Origin: Plazaster borealis
Taxonomy: Eukaryota; Echinodermata; Asteroidea; Forcipulatida; Labidiasteridae
DNA: 64,000 nucleotides
Reading direction: 5' to 3'
Assembly (NCBI GenBank): GCA_021014325.1
Contig: CM037462.1
Location: forward strand, 6,108,318-6,172,317
A program made the position numbers and the translations under genes. Each line of letters opens with the position of its first letter. The stretch's first letter is position 1. Shown here piece by piece: positions 33,905-47,042 of this stretch. The notes beneath the pieces were generated by a model, which had not been told where the DNA came from, ran no database searches, and saw nothing but the letters and a program-made list of their open reading frames with translations.

Positions 33905-34410
33905 CCAGAAATAAAGGTCATCTCAGGGTCATGGCTAACATTTAATGCTCAAAATGTTTATAACTGAAAAGAGATTGAAAATCAGGTGTGTAGTTCTTGA
34001 GATATGGTCCCACTTCCAGTTGACCCAGAAGTAAAGGTCAACATGGGGTCACGGTTACCTAAGGCTAATCTCAAATGCCCAAGTATTATATAACTGAAAA
34101 AAGTTTGAAAATCGGTCGTGTACTTCTTGAGATATGGTCCCACTTCCGGTTGACCCAAAAGTAAAGGTCAACATGGTGTCACGGTTACCCAAGGCTAATC
34201 TCCAATGCCCAAGGAGTCTATAAGTGAAAAAGTTTGAAAATCGGTTGCGTAATTCTTGAGATAGGGTCCCACTTCCGGTTGACCCGGAAGTAAAGGTCAA
34301 CGTGGAGTCACGGTTACCCAAGGCTAATCCCCAATGACCAAGGAGTCTATAACTGAAAAAAGTTTGAAAATCGGCTATGTACTTCTTGAGATATGGTGCT
34401 ACAAAGATTA
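33905..34410. repeat. About 129-bp tandem repeat, four copies, with DR5-like motifs
   Basis: Units start near 33,905, 34,022, 34,151 and 34,281. Each contains tgaccc-gaagtaaaggtca, a caa-gcccaag core, ataactgaaaaaagtttgaa, cttgagatatggtcccactt and ccggt. Two units contain perfect direct repeats of nuclear-receptor half-sites spaced by 5: 33915-33931 (aggtca-tctca-gggtca) and 34035-34051 (aggtca-acatg-gggtca). A decayed relative (cttttgagatatggtg-like) lies at 36,830-36,920. Confidence 0.85.
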
Positions 34411-34779
34411 ACTAATTAATGCTTTGAATTACTGTAATTTGACACCTGATGACGTCACAGTAACAAAAATGTGTTTTTCATACTAATAAATTTAATAAGG
34501 TACACGATGGTATGTAACTTATCCCAATCCAATGCCTTTTAACGAAAATCCTATTAGAACGTACGTATATATCCTCTCTTGTTAGGATTCCAATATCACG
34601 CCTAGCCGTGATTGCGCAATCACGGCACAATTTGCCAGCTAGCCATGGGGTCCGATTTGTCACTTAATCGTTAATTATCTTGGAAATACATTGTACCATG
34701 ATTAGGTTTAATGGTCTGGAATAACTCTTAGTGAAAGCATTCGTGTTTTTAAATAAAATTTCTTTCTTTTAGGTAACTC

Positions 34780-35565
34780 TCGTAGTCTTTGTTATTTCAA
34801 TACAACTTTGCGTGCAGCAATATTTGTAAGAAACATTGAACGCTAGGGGGCGTTCTACATGATTCGATTGCGCATGCTCGCTTTTGCGATGGGTGATTGC
34901 GCAAAGTCAAAATGCTGCAATGAAGAATGAAGAGATTCAATGTTTTTCATCACATGCCGGTTGTGTAAACAGGTGTTTTTACTTAAAATGTTGTTTATGA
35001 AACTGCTGTTACACGGGTCGCCAACTGTTTCAGAAATGGCTACTCGTTTAAAAAAAATAACCGTGAATGTGCAGGCTTATACGTAAGCCCATGAGTTTCC
35101 TTCCTCCATGGTAAGCCTGACAGATCTTACGGTTAAACGTTCACAATTGTACGGTTCAGATAACTGTTGAAAAATTCACTTGAAAAGTGCTGCGAAATGC
35201 TGACCATAATAATTGCGATCACGATTTGCACAGCAAACGATCCCATGTACACACACCCTTATTGTTTCCAATTTACAGACTTAAGTCTTCGTTATTTCAT
35301 CACTTTGCGTGAGGCATTAGTTGCAAGAAACATTGAACGCTAGAGGGCGTTGCACAACAAATTGATTGCACATGATCGTTTATTTTGCAGAGTGATTGCG
35401 CAAAGTCAAAATGTTGCAATGAAGACCCAATGTTTTTTATCGTTTGAGTAGTTGTGTTATTGGGTTTTTTTGTTAATGAAACGCGTGTTACCAACCATTT
35501 CAGCAACGGTTACACAATTACAAAAAACAACTGTAAATGCTTAGGTTTTGTAAGCCTAGTGACGG
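34780..35565. repeat. Diverged tandem duplication of about 300 bp
   Basis: 34,780-35,115 and 35,283-35,565 share gaaacattgaacgcta-g-gg, gattgcgcaaagtcaaaatg and a common order of short blocks ending in a gtttcag-aacggtta-type segment. A third partial match lies at 35,895-35,960. Old, non-coding. Confidence 0.7.
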
Positions 35566-35726
35566 TCACAAAGTTAACCATCTGATCAACCGGTTAAACA
35601 TCTGCGTTATTACTGTTCGGATAAAATAATGTTAAAAATCAACCTCAAAAAGTGTCGCGAAATTTGTTAAAAAATCAACCTCGAAAAAGTGTCGCGAAAA
35701 TTGGACTATAATAAATGCAAACGGTT

Positions 35727-35887
35727 AAGCCCGATTCATAGTTCCTGCGAGTGCGAATTCGAATGCGAAGTGAATTTGATGTGAATTTGACGTCACAAGT
35801 CTGTTTTCGCTGCGAATTATTCGTTGCGAATTTGTGGCGTCAATATTCACTTCGCATTTGCATTCGCAGGAAGTATGAACTGGGCTT
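35727..35887. mobile_element. About 161-bp foldback MITE
   Basis: Ends aagcccgattcatagttcct and mirror-image aggaagtatgaactgggctt. The arms continue as gcgaatgcgaagtgaat in both orientations. Non-coding. Confidence 0.75.
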
Positions 35888-35889
35888 TA

Positions 35890-37115
35890 CACATGTAACT
35901 GACCGTTTCAGAAACAGTTACAGGTTTACTAAAAAATTACTGTAAATGCATGTAAAGCTAAATGGTGTTGTATTAAAATCGTAAATGTAACAATTCTTGT
36001 TTTGGCTAAAACAGTAAATTCATATTGGATATGAGTGTATTGTAATTTTGGCTCTTCACACCCCCAAATCCAACACTGACCGTTCTTTTTATTGCTTTAT
36101 TGCAACCACCAGTAAGTTTTTCTTTTTGCTACACGGCGGTTTCTTGAAGTAATGCCTTTGCATGAGAAACCTAAAACATATCGTTTTCTGGCGAACGGAA
36201 CCCAAGCGCAGACTAGTCTACCACGCCGGCACATCGTCTCAGAACACGGCGGTCTATTTTTCACGTCCACGCTGAAACCTGAATAACGATCTAATTTGAG
36301 CGGTCACAAAAGACGCTGCGCTGAGAGCCAGACAAATAATTCTTGTTGTGAGTGAACGTAGACTTGTGTCAGTCGGCGACAGGAATGATGACTCTATGTA
36401 TATTTTACCAAAAAAACGCAAAAACACGGGTCATAAAGGGTTTAGGACTTGATCGCGAGTTGAAAAAAACAAATAACTGCACCGTTAAACTCGTATAGCG
36501 CCCTCAATCGTTTAAAAAGTTGAATTTGACTCATCGTATATAAACACATATCAACTTCTAGGCAGTGTACCCATGGCGTTAAATTTGTCTGAGAATTGGG
36601 TTTTTTCACGACTGACTATGTTTTAATAAGTTTTGATGCTTTTAAACTGACCTTTAATAAAATCTTTCTTGTTTTAAGAAACATTTGTGTACTCTAGAAC
36701 TCTAAACTTGAGCTTAATTGAAAATTTATGTTTCTAGAAGTCGGATTTGTTTTCACAATCTCCATGTGTTTGTACACGGGTGAAAACGCCCAATAAATGA
36801 CGTCATTGTGACGTCGTTCCACATTTTAGGCCGGAAAGGACATCTACACTATCCCAGAAGTCTAATACTGAAACAAATTTGACGATCGGGGTATATTTTT
36901 TGAGATATGGTGCGAACAAGATTGGCTAATTAAATATTCATGTCATTATAACTAAGTAAACTAATTAATTAATTTAAGCTAATTAAATTTTAAAACAAAT
37001 TTATGACCTAAGCTTTAATATTATATAGGATCTGACTCATTAATGTTTACTCATTAGGATATTAGGCATAAAACAAAACGTGTACTTAATGCTATGGGAT
37101 TTAGGTGGAAACAAA

Positions 37116-37151
<36 letters not shown>

Positions 37152-37660
37152 TAATAAAAATCTCGACGAAAACAATACCTGTTCCGACTTCTAAGTCGGA
37201 ACAGCTAATAAAATTGTTGAAACAGAAATGTTATTTCGAGGGAAACGGATTCGAAATTGGTTTCGAGGAGGGAAGGGAATACATTTCCCAGTTTGTTTAC
37301 TTTAACCTGTTTTACCACCGCACTTACCACATTATTGTCGTGAGAAATATTTCCGAGTGATAGCTTAAAAAACGGGTGCGAGAAAATTTTCCCCAAAACT
37401 TTGTTTCATTGTTCGATTTGCTAAATCTGTTCAGCACAGGAACATCGTTAAACCAAATGTTGGTCATTAGGCCTATTGTCAAAATGCTGCACTAGCCTAC
37501 TGGACACAGAAATGAATGGAATGAAAGTCCTCCAGAACCCGGCGATTTTTCACCCATAAAATAATAAAAAAACGAAGTTTAAAAATAGAATTTAAGTTTT
37601 GCAGTGGTTATCGCAAACAATTAAACAGGTAATAATTTGCATCGGCCGCCGATAAAGAAT
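35890..37660. other. Intergenic spacer
   Basis: No gene recognised. It contains an (ata)n run at about 37,120-37,150 and a decayed unit of the 33.9-kb repeat at about 36,830. Otherwise I see only short fortuitous open frames. Confidence 0.5.
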
Positions 37661-38236
37661 ATTATCTTCCAGCAGGCCTGAATAATCGATTCTGATATTG
37701 GTCGATCCATAGCAACAAGGAGTGTGATATAAACTTATATCACACCCTGCGTATTGCGTGTTCTAACTGCGCATCAAGTTTGCTTGAAGATAAATTCGTT
37801 ATCACACGCGCGCTCGTGGAATACGAACAAATATAGCGCGTCTGCGTCTCATATCCAACTCGGCCTTCGGCCTCGTTGGATATGGGACGCAGCGCTATAT
37901 TTTTCCGTATACCACTCGCGCTTGTGTGATAACTTATATTATCTTCCAGCAGGCCTGAATAATCGATTCTGATTGGTCGATCCATAGCAACAAGGAGTGT
38001 GATATAAACTTATATTGCGCGGCTTATATCACACCCTGCGTATTGCGTGTTCTAACTGAGCATCAAGTTTGCTTGAAGATAAATACGTTATCACACGCGC
38101 GCTCGTGGAATACGAAAAAATATAGCGCGTCTGCGTCCCATATCCAACTCGGCCTTCGGCCTTCGGCCTCGTTGGATATGGGACGCAGAAGCGCTATATT
38201 TTTCCGTATACCACTCGCGCTTGTGTGATAACTTAT
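37661..38236. repeat. Tandem duplication of a palindromic element
   Basis: Two units, 37,661-37,937 and 37,938-38,236. Each centres on a palindrome (ccaactcggccttcggcctcgttgg-like; the second unit has an extra cttcggc) with long mirrored arms: ttatcacacgcgcgctcgtg, then ggaatacg, and on the other side cgtatacc, then actcgcgcttgtgtgataa. The gcgctatattt / aaatatagcgc segments also pair. The arms are CpG-rich against an AT-rich background. Confidence 0.85.
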
Positions 38237-38639
38237 AATATTTTAGGTGTGACCGCGCGTTGTGTGATATAAGCACTGAGAATCGAACCCACGACCCCAT
38301 TATAGAGCATGCAGATAAATCAACCTAACGAGCGCCCGATGACACTTTTGTCAGAACTTTTGTAGATGGCTATTGTTAATTTGTCAAAAACTCATTCTCG
38401 AATGACTAATGTTTGATTAGTCAAATTTTGATTATAAATATCGAAAGTTACTTGACCACAGATAAGTCGTAGGCCTACCAGACATATTTGATTTCAGCTC
38501 TTGTCATAGGACTCCCGTTTACTAGGTCGGAGTGTGACTAATTTTCCTTTAGTAATCAACATTGACTTATTTTAGTAAGTCGTATGAGACACTGCCGTGG
38601 AATAATATTTTCAAGTCAAAATGGCAAAAGCACACCAAC

Positions 38640-38855
38640 TATCATTACGGTGTGGACCAGGCGCGGGGCGTGGGGGGGCGCACGCCCCCCCCCTTTTTCA
38701 TATAAAAAAAATTTTAAAAAAAGAGGGAGAAAAGAAAAAAAGAGGGAGAGAGAGAAGGAGGTGGAGAAATGGGGAAGGGAAGATTTTGCTGCTTGGTATA
38801 TTTTCACGCCCCCCCCCCCCCGTTTGGAAAATCCTGGATCCGCCCCTGTGGACGT
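38640..38855. repeat. Low-complexity G/C and A-rich repeat
   Basis: gtgggggggcgcacgcccccc, then an a/g-rich run, then ccccccccccccc and aaatcctggatccgcccctg. The phrase atcctggatccgcccc also occurs at about 16,984, so this is part of a dispersed element. Confidence 0.5.
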
Positions 38856-39099
38856 TGTTGAAGGCCAACATTACATTCGCATGCGGTCCAGTTCGTTCTA
38901 TAGGGTTTAGAATACCCGAGGACATAAGTTAAATGGAATGATAGGCCTATGCTATAGAATACGATCTCCTTTTCGGAATTTGACAATTAATTTCGATGTT
39001 TTTAAAACAAATTTTCCATTTAGGCCTACATGCAGAAACAAAAAATTACACTCACGCCAGATTATCTTATGAAAAAATAGGAAGTAACATTTAAAAAAG

Positions 39100-39760
39100 G
39101 CGATAAATAAGGGGCTTTTTCAGGCCCGTAACCAGGATGTTTATTTTATTATTTTTATTTTTTTTTTGGGGGGGGGGAGGAGAATATGAAAGAAAATGTA
39201 CATTGGCGCGTTAGCACCGCCCGTCACGTAGCGACGCGGGGGGGGGGGGTGGAGGAGGATGTGCCCCCTCAGAAGTTCGAAATTTTGTAAAAAAAGAATG
39301 CCCAATTCAAGCCATTTGGTGCACCATTTTTGCGCTATGATATTGGTTATTATATATCAGAAAACAACTCAATTACAGCTTTGTATCAATATTATTTCTG
39401 CATATTTAATGTTCAGACGGCGTATGCCACCCCATTGCGTCCTCTATTTACATCGTTGTATGATATTTTTGGTTATAAATGTCATAATTGAACGATAATA
39501 AGTTACAGTTACGATGCAGACTTGTTTAATTAATTATTTTTTGCAGACTTTTTTTGTTCTTTTTTTTAAATAGTTTATTTATTTATTTTTTATTTCTTAA
39601 AGGAGGCCGTCCGACCTCCCCCCCCCCCCCACCGATAACGGGCATCAGCTTGTTTTAAAGAAAAGGGCAAACTGAAAGTTGGCCAGAAGTTCCCCCCTAG
39701 AAAAAATTGTGCACCCCCTTGTGCCCCCCTGAAATGTTACCCTAGTTGCCGTAGTGTTAG
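39100..39760. other. Low-complexity repeat region
   Basis: Poly-T, poly-G and poly-C runs (about 39,160, 39,240, 39,620) in a context starting cccgtaaccagg and ending ccctagttgccg, probably the ends of an old element. No gene. Confidence 0.4.
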
Positions 39761-39929
39761 CACCATATAAAATCGTTTAAAAATAGCCTAATCAACCAAT
39801 AGGCCTAATGCAGCAGTGTCATGACAACCCAGTGAACAACATTATTGATCCTATATTTACACGTTTGTGTCTGTAAACTTAGAGCAAGCAACAAGTATGA
39901 TAGGCTTATTTCTTTATCTATCGGATTTA

Positions 39930-40075
39930 CGCTGCCCACATGCTACCTCCATGGTCCACCCATGCACTCGGTACCATGATATAGAGCAATGGTGGTACCA
40001 TGGAGGTAGAACCTCCATGGTGGTGGTGTTACTGACCATGGAGGTAGAATTCCATGTACTGACTAACTTGAATGT
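39930..40075. repeat. Cluster of ctaccatgg/ccatggaggt palindromes
   Basis: ctccatggtccacc, accatggaggtagaa, cctccatggtgg and accatggaggtagaa alternate in both orientations and can form nested hairpins. It lies about 300 bp upstream of the probable GADD45 promoter; function unknown. Confidence 0.6.
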
Positions 40076-40301
40076 CACATCACAAAGCTTTGACTTAATT
40101 ATAACCAATACTACAGGAACAAAACAACATCGTCCCTCATCGTACGCCTTACCGCACCCCCCGCCGGCCCTAGCCGCGCGCCCGGGCTTGTCTAGGGGTT
40201 TTCCCGGTGAAGTCTATTCAAAGAACACGTTGCAAATTCCACGCTACATATCTGTGGGCGGACGTACGCATGTCCTGTTTACACACTCTGAGGCTGCGTG
40301 A

Positions 40302-40307
40302 TATAAA
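40302..40307 (+). promoter_or_regulatory. Candidate TATA box of the GADD45-like gene
   Basis: TATAAA about 200 bp upstream of the start codon, preceded by a CpG-rich stretch (40,140-40,260). A start site about 30 bp downstream would give a 5'UTR of roughly 170 nt. By position only; no transcript data. Confidence 0.35.
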
Positions 40308-40499
40308 CAAACAAAAACGTGCGCATATCGTACCGGCGGTGTAGAGGCGCGCTAGGCCTTGCGCGATTTGTGCATGACTGTCACATGTTCGTCTGGGAGT
40401 CGAGGATCAACAACGTTGCTTGTGCGTTCTGTTTGAGATCTGACATTTTTGGGCAGGCCGCCGGCAACAGAAAGTGGATTACTTACGTATTGTCCTACC

Positions 40500-43400
40500 A
40501 TGAAGTTTGATGAAGAAAGTGACCGGAATATCAAGGCTACTACAAGATATTGCACGAAGTAAGTACTTTGACAATGCATTTTACGTGAATTATTTAGGTT
40601 TTAATATTTAAAGTATTTTTGAATGAAGTCCACGCGATTGCATCATCGTTGAGCAATTCTGCCCTGCTCACATGCCACGTACGGCTCAATACATGCAATA
40701 CATGTACTGCCACTGCATATAGGTAGACCCCTACCACGTTGTCTGCAAAGTACTTTACATTGCATCATGTAGAAAGACCATAGAATTGCTTATAAAGACA
40801 AACTTGTATAAGGCATGTTACTACAAGTCTACTGTCTCGATCTGTGTAGTCGGTGCTGTCGGCCCGGTTGGTAGGTAGTGTTGAAATGTTTCGGTTTTCA
40901 GAAACTATGCATCGTTTGTAATTTAGCCTTTTGTTGTAGAGTGTTAAATTATTTTATTGTCGGAGAATGTCATGTAAACAAATTCATAGGACTATTAATA
41001 TTATTAGTCTGATGCATAAAGTGCATGTCTACTGATTGCTGTTGACGTTCATATAGTTAAACATTTTTATAGCATTGACACTTCATGAGTCATGGGATGA
41101 TGACTAAGCAGCAATACCTGGGGATTGTCCTGCTGCCTGATAAAGTGTTGTAGCATTTTACTATATTATTGTAACCTGTAATAACATCATAGCCTAGACT
41201 TCCTGTGCAGGCACGATTTGTACAAGCGCAATTGAAGAAACATACAAATTTATATTTTATGCGGATTGCACTGTCTGATTTGTATCAACTTTTGATATCA
41301 AGAAAGGGAGCAGTCAGCACATCTCAAAACACTTACAGTCGAACACCACCCACCTACGTACATGAGTCCCTTGTTTCTAGTTTTGATCTTAGAGGTGTGT
41401 TTTTTCTTCATCTTCTCATAATGATTTGTTTCTTTAACTTGTGTATTTATACATAAAAATTCATATTAAACTTAAAATCCGGCAAACAAGGGTGTTTAAA
41501 AACAAACTCCTGAGTAAAATTGATGTTGGAATAGGATTGGAAATATTCAAATAAATCACTTTTATTGTTAAATTGTTGAAGTGGTTACATGCCCCACATA
41601 GTAGGTGAAGTAAAACATTGATATTTTGTTTGTAAGACCACACAAAAGTATAAATAAAACATGTTCTTTGTGTTGACACTGTTCAATCATGGTTCTATCC
41701 AATGTCTGTTCAACCACAGAGAATGTTCAAGTCATGCTCTATGCTTTTACACAGTTCAATGCATGATTCTTATATTTTAAGTGAACCATGTCAAAATATC
41801 ACCTATGTAGTGTCAAACATTTACAAATTTAAAAATGCATTTAATGATATCTTAACTCAGCACAAATATTTGCTTTTGAAGCACAAACGTGACAACCATA
41901 GAGCAAGGAACACTGTACTTTTCAGAAAAAGGTCATCCATGCTGCATGTACATTTCTATGTCATGTGTAATCATTAATACTGGTGTGCTCCTTATTTTTT
42001 CGAAACCGGGCAATTATTTTCTGTTTAGCAGCTCTATGGAAATTAGGCTGTGCAGAGAGTCTCTACACACTTTGAAACATTGTGCCTGTTAAAATCTGCA
42101 CTAAACAAGTGTCCATACACTGTACATGTCAGTATATGCACACCTACTGTATACATGCACACCTGTATGTAAGCTTGGATGACTCATCCCCAGGGTGTGT
42201 TCAAATTAAAATCATTGTTGTTTTGAAATTGCTGACCATGCAGGAACTGGTTGGGTGGAGTTCTCTGTCTGACCTTCATTATTTATGCATCCCCGGAAAT
42301 TGTTTTGAAGTAATGCAATAATATTCTAACCATCCACAAAACTTGGAAACATGTAAAGTAATTTCATTAAACCCATTTGGACTTGAACTGATTGTATGAT
42401 TGTAATCTTGCCATTATGTTATGTACAGAATTGTTTTCCACTCAGAATGTAGTTTTTGATACTATTCTACATGCGTGTACATTGCTGCTTTGTTAGTAAA
42501 TGAACCAATATTGTGTTTTGTTTCTATAGCAACATGATTAAGATGGATGCTGGAATGGCATTGGAAAGGGTTCTAATAAGTGCCAAGGTAGAAAAACGCA
42601 TCACCTATGGAGTGTATCAGTCTGTCAGAAAACTTGGAATCATGTAAGTTTCATTTTATTAAAACTTATTTTTAATTACCTACCTGAACAGTTCGTTTGT
42701 TTTGGGGGGGTTTCTGATTATTTTGTGGTTTGTCAGACAAGTTTTAAGTTTGCCAAAAACAATTAATGTTCTTTTGAATATTTAATTATTTATTTTTTAT
42801 TTTATTATTATTATTTTTTTTTTTTTTTTTTTTTTGGGGGGGGAGGTTAAGGGTTTTTTCTTGTAGTATTTTTGTTTGATGCTTTAAAGGGCATTTGTCT
42901 TTCATTTTCTCAGTTTGAATAATGCATATTTTCCATCTGTTTAGATTAATCTGTCCAACTGGTGTTTCCATGTGTTTTTTCATAAACTGTATACACAATA
43001 AAATAACAACTAATCGTAGGCCTGATACTTCACAAGGAAACAGCGACAACTGCATCCGTGCCCCGTCATTGCCTTGGTGCCCCTTAAAATGTTTCAGCAC
43101 GAATGTAAATTACCTCATAAAGGTGCCCTTTACTACATACTAAGAAAAACTGCCCTTACAGCAACAAAGTATCAGGCCTGTATTCGGTCAACAATAGATA
43201 ACTCAGTTTCCTTGTAATATTTCCTGAAATACCTTTATAGGGTCATTAAGTCATTTGAAATCAAAATTGGATTATTGTCTGGTATAATGACTACTTGGTC
43301 CCAATTAGAGATTAGAAGGTTACAAAACAATACTTTTGAAAAGGTGTTTTTCTAAATAACCTTTAAAAATGGAAATAATAGGCTAATCAATTGAATAATC

Positions 43401-46400
43401 TGAAAATTTGTTTGTTTTACTGACAGTGATCCACAGAGTTTGATGTTATGTGTACATGTAGATGACAGTGCTAATGAAGATGTTGCTCTGCATATTCATT
43501 TCACATTGATGGAAGCATTCTGTAGAGAAAACGGCATCAGGCTAATCAAGGTAGGCTTGCATTGTGATAGCTGGTTGGGTGTGGCTGTTTAGAGTAGACA
43601 CTTTACATAATTAATTACCCTAACCTGTGCTATAATAGGAGGTATGATAGAATGCTTGGTGAATAGACCATGCATTGACATCATCCTGCCACTATCCTAG
43701 AGGTATTAATGATGAGGAAACAATGACTGCGTGGTGCACAGGGATGGGCCAATAAGCAACCTCCTTTTTACCTTTACTTGAGGGCGCCCACTTTAGTGAC
43801 CGCATTTGGCTGAAGTTTTTTTCAAAATGCAGTACGTAAACAGTTTTTGAAAAGTGTTTTTATTTTAATGATATTTACACTAAAATGGACTAAGTTGATT
43901 AATACACTCAAAAATTGTTGACCTTCTGTTATAAAATTATTTTAAACAAACTAATATTGGGCTTGACTTACTGCCGTCATTTTCAACCCAGTTGAAAAGT
44001 GTTTGTTCCATTCAGTGAGGTGAAGTCAAGTTAAATGGAATGCAACCTATTAAGAACAAACAAATAGTTCAAGATTATTTTCTGGCATCAGCTAACTACC
44101 AGTCAGGCTGTTAGTTTAGTAGTTTGTACTGTTGTGAATAGTGCATGGTGTGGTCTAGCAAGAGTTTTTTGTAAAGGGATTGGACAAAAACACACAGTGA
44201 ATAGAATCAAAATACACTGTTAGATATTGCCTCTCAAAATGTTGGGTAACAATTCTCCAATCAAATAAGGTGTTGGATAGTCTGGATTCTATACACACTG
44301 TTACAAAAATAGACGGATTTCATGGAGCTCTTGTATTTCTCTGAAATACATTTTAATTTCAATTTGATTATTATCAAATAAGTTGTTGAATTGTTGAGAA
44401 ACAGGTCCCTTGTGTCTGGTCAAATCCTGTTTATTTGGAAGGGTGTTATTGTACTGAGTTTTAGCATTTTGTTTCACTCAGTAGTCCAGTGTTAATCTTG
44501 GCATAAAAGTACCTAATAGGGAAACAATGCAAAACCCATGGCCTGGTGGGCATCCTGTTGTAGAAATTACTTTGGACCCTTGATTTCTCAGAAGACATTT
44601 TGCAATCTGTGCATGGATGGACAAGTAGTTGTGAATGATAGGAATTCAATTGTGTTTTCCCATTCATGGACTAAACACTCCATAGTGGATCTGTACAGTA
44701 CATGTACTTGAGGTTGACACAAATTGATCCAGCTGATTTTGCATACATTTAGTGCAATACAAATCATGCTAACCACATCTCATTCTGATTCTATGTATAG
44801 ATTACATTCACTAGTGTGGACAAGTTGTTAATGTTCATAGATTTTACAAAATTGACCAATCAGATGCTTCCGTCCGAAACGGCTGAAGAGCCCATAGGCT
44901 GTGCACAAGCCACAATCGGGTTATAATACAAGTTGTTAAATGGGGTTGTAATTCTGAGAGGCAGCAGTTTCGTGTGAGAGCCGTTTTGCTTTCACTCCCA
45001 CAAACATTGAACAATTTGTCCACACGTCTGGTATTACACCTCTCGTTTCAGTTCATTGTCATAAAAATGTAACATTTCAGAAAATGACCAGAAGCTTGCC
45101 CAAATAAGTTTTAAAAACCTCCCTTACATCGTGCTTGCCCGTTTGAGGCTTAAACACATTGAGTTATGGCCCATGCTATAATATAAATCTACAGGTTCAT
45201 TGTCCAATGAGGGTATTGTTTTATTAGATGAACACTACATGCACAATAGTCAAGGTATAGCCGGAAATGTTGACACACAGCTACATGTACCAATGCATAT
45301 CATGTGTGTATACTAATTACAAGTAGTTTGCAGACTCATTTTCTTGGAAAACCTGAGACTGAGAGATGATGCTGAGGTTAACGGCAACATCTGTTGAGTG
45401 CCCTTGTGTAGCCCATAATATTGTTTTCTGGGAACTAAATCTACTTGATCTGAAACATGAGTATTTTTACAGGGAAGGCATCAATATTAAATCAGATGAT
45501 TAATATTACAATTTCTTGAATTCTTGACAGGTTGATTGTCATGAGAGTTTGGCGAAGCTACTACTAGGAGACACTCACCCCACTGCAGTAGACAACAACC
45601 CCACTCCTCCTGCACCTAGAGCCAACACTGAGGACTTTGTGTGCCTTCTTGTGGATGTAAGTACAATGCATTGGCAACATATTTTATATTAAAATGAATT
45701 TATTTGTAATTAATATATTTCATTAGTTTGAGAACTGTGTGTTTCTACATCTATCTTGTTGATTGGCTAACTTAACCAAATGTATAAGTAACCAATTATT
45801 AAGGAACCCACCATCTTTATATGAAATAGATTTTAAAAAAACAATGAAAGGGATTTCAAGATTGTAATTAACAATCAAACAATTTGCTTAAATTTGAAAA
45901 TTTTACAGCATTTGCCCTGAGAAGTACAGTAAGATACTTGCTTCAAATCAAATAATTGTTGAACAGATTATTGTTTGTAAATGAGCATAACACATTTTCT
46001 TGATAGAAATTCCACAAGTATGGATTTTCAGTACAAAATAATAAATGAATCTATGTCTGTAATACTAGATGCTACAAGAAAGTAAACCAATAGTAGTAAA
46101 TACTCTCCATTAATATGGATGATCGAGATTGTAGCCCGAGAGTGTGAACTCCGAGCTCTGTTCAGTACACACTATACATGTACATGTACATGTACATGAT
46201 GTACATGTACATGATGTACATGTACATGTACAAGTACAGGATATAGCATTCTGTTTTTCCAATCTCCCTCACCGGCCGGCCTTGGGGACAAAATTACATT
46301 GTGTTCATTCCTGGAAACAGTGCAGTGGTACCTGGCACTGATAGGCGTCGTGAACTATTGAACCCGTGTGAGTGGTACACACTTACAACAGTATACAATG

Positions 46401-47042
46401 TACATAAATGCATTATATGTATAGTGGAAAGAATTTATACACTGGATGTAAGCCTGGTGCGCAATATTTTTGTAACTTATTATACAAAATAAATACACTG
46501 TCTTGTTGTGTGAATATGAGTGCATGATGTAAACAGTCTGCCCTATTGTTTTTTATTATGATGAACACTCTTTTTTCATTTGCAGTGCATTGTGTAAAAA
46601 TGGGCTTCACATGCAATAATCTTTCAGGCCACTTGAAACTATTTTTTTTGCCAAATATAAGGCTTGGACCTTTATTTATTTATTTCTTAAGGTGCAAGAC
46701 CATTATTTTCCAGAGAAAAAGGTACTTTCTATAGAAAATTAAAACGTTTTTGTGAATTTTTTTTAAGGACCAATCAAGGCCAATTTAAGTAGTGGCCTTC
46801 ATGCAATGCCAGGCCTGAAATGGTTCAAAACAATGGGGAAAAATTTGTTTCATCTTCCACAGTTTGTCTTTAAAGACCTCTGTTTATTCTTTACTATCAT
46901 TATTATTCATAACAATATTTTCAAAATTTCTTTTCTATTCCAGTTTCCGAAGGAGCTTGATGACGACGATTGCTGTTTCCTGGAGCTCTACCATACTTTG
47001 GCCCAAGAAATGCCATTTCCACGAATCTCAGTGGCTGCTTGA
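40500..47042 (+). CDS. GADD45: GADD45-family stress-response protein
   Basis: GADD45 proteins are small acidic regulators with an L7Ae-like fold that bind MAP3K4, PCNA, Cdk1/cyclin B and p21 in stress and cell-cycle control (family knowledge). Five exons: 40500-40558, 42530-42643, 43427-43550, 45531-45656, 46944-47042 (TGA), totalling 522 nt or 173 aa, slightly longer than the 159-165 aa of vertebrate members. Recognisable parts: ALERVLISAKVEKRITYGVY, then DPQSLMLCVHVDD, then the family signature EDVALHIHFTLMEAFCRENG (about residues 75-94), and DFVCLLVDFPKEL near the end. Phases agree at every junction. The start codon is the first in frame after the putative TATA box and gives MKFDEESDRN; a second in-frame Met lies at the start of exon 2. 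One ancestral-type copy rather than the vertebrate alpha/beta/gamma set is likely. Confidence 0.93.
42800..42845. repeat. Poly(T)-poly(G) tract in GADD45 intron
   Basis: A run of about 22 T followed by G-rich sequence, probably the end of an inserted retroelement on the minus strand. Intronic. Confidence 0.6.
44813..45026. mobile_element. MITE with agtgtggacaa termini
   Basis: Ends agtgtggacaagttgttaat and mirror-image attgaacaatttgtccacac, about 214 bp apart, no coding capacity. It lies in the third intron of the GADD45-like gene. Confidence 0.7.
46174..46232. repeat. Self-complementary (TACATG)n microsatellite
   Basis: About 59 bp of tacatg units, some with a gatg interruption. Because tacatg and catgta are reverse complements, the tract is palindromic. 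It lies in the last intron of the GADD45-like gene. Confidence 0.9.

Noticed and set aside
40184..40193. p53 half-site gggcttgtct upstream of GADD45, and aaacatgttc at 41,658.
   Set aside because: Single half-sites without a partner are expected by chance every few kilobases; no full site was found.
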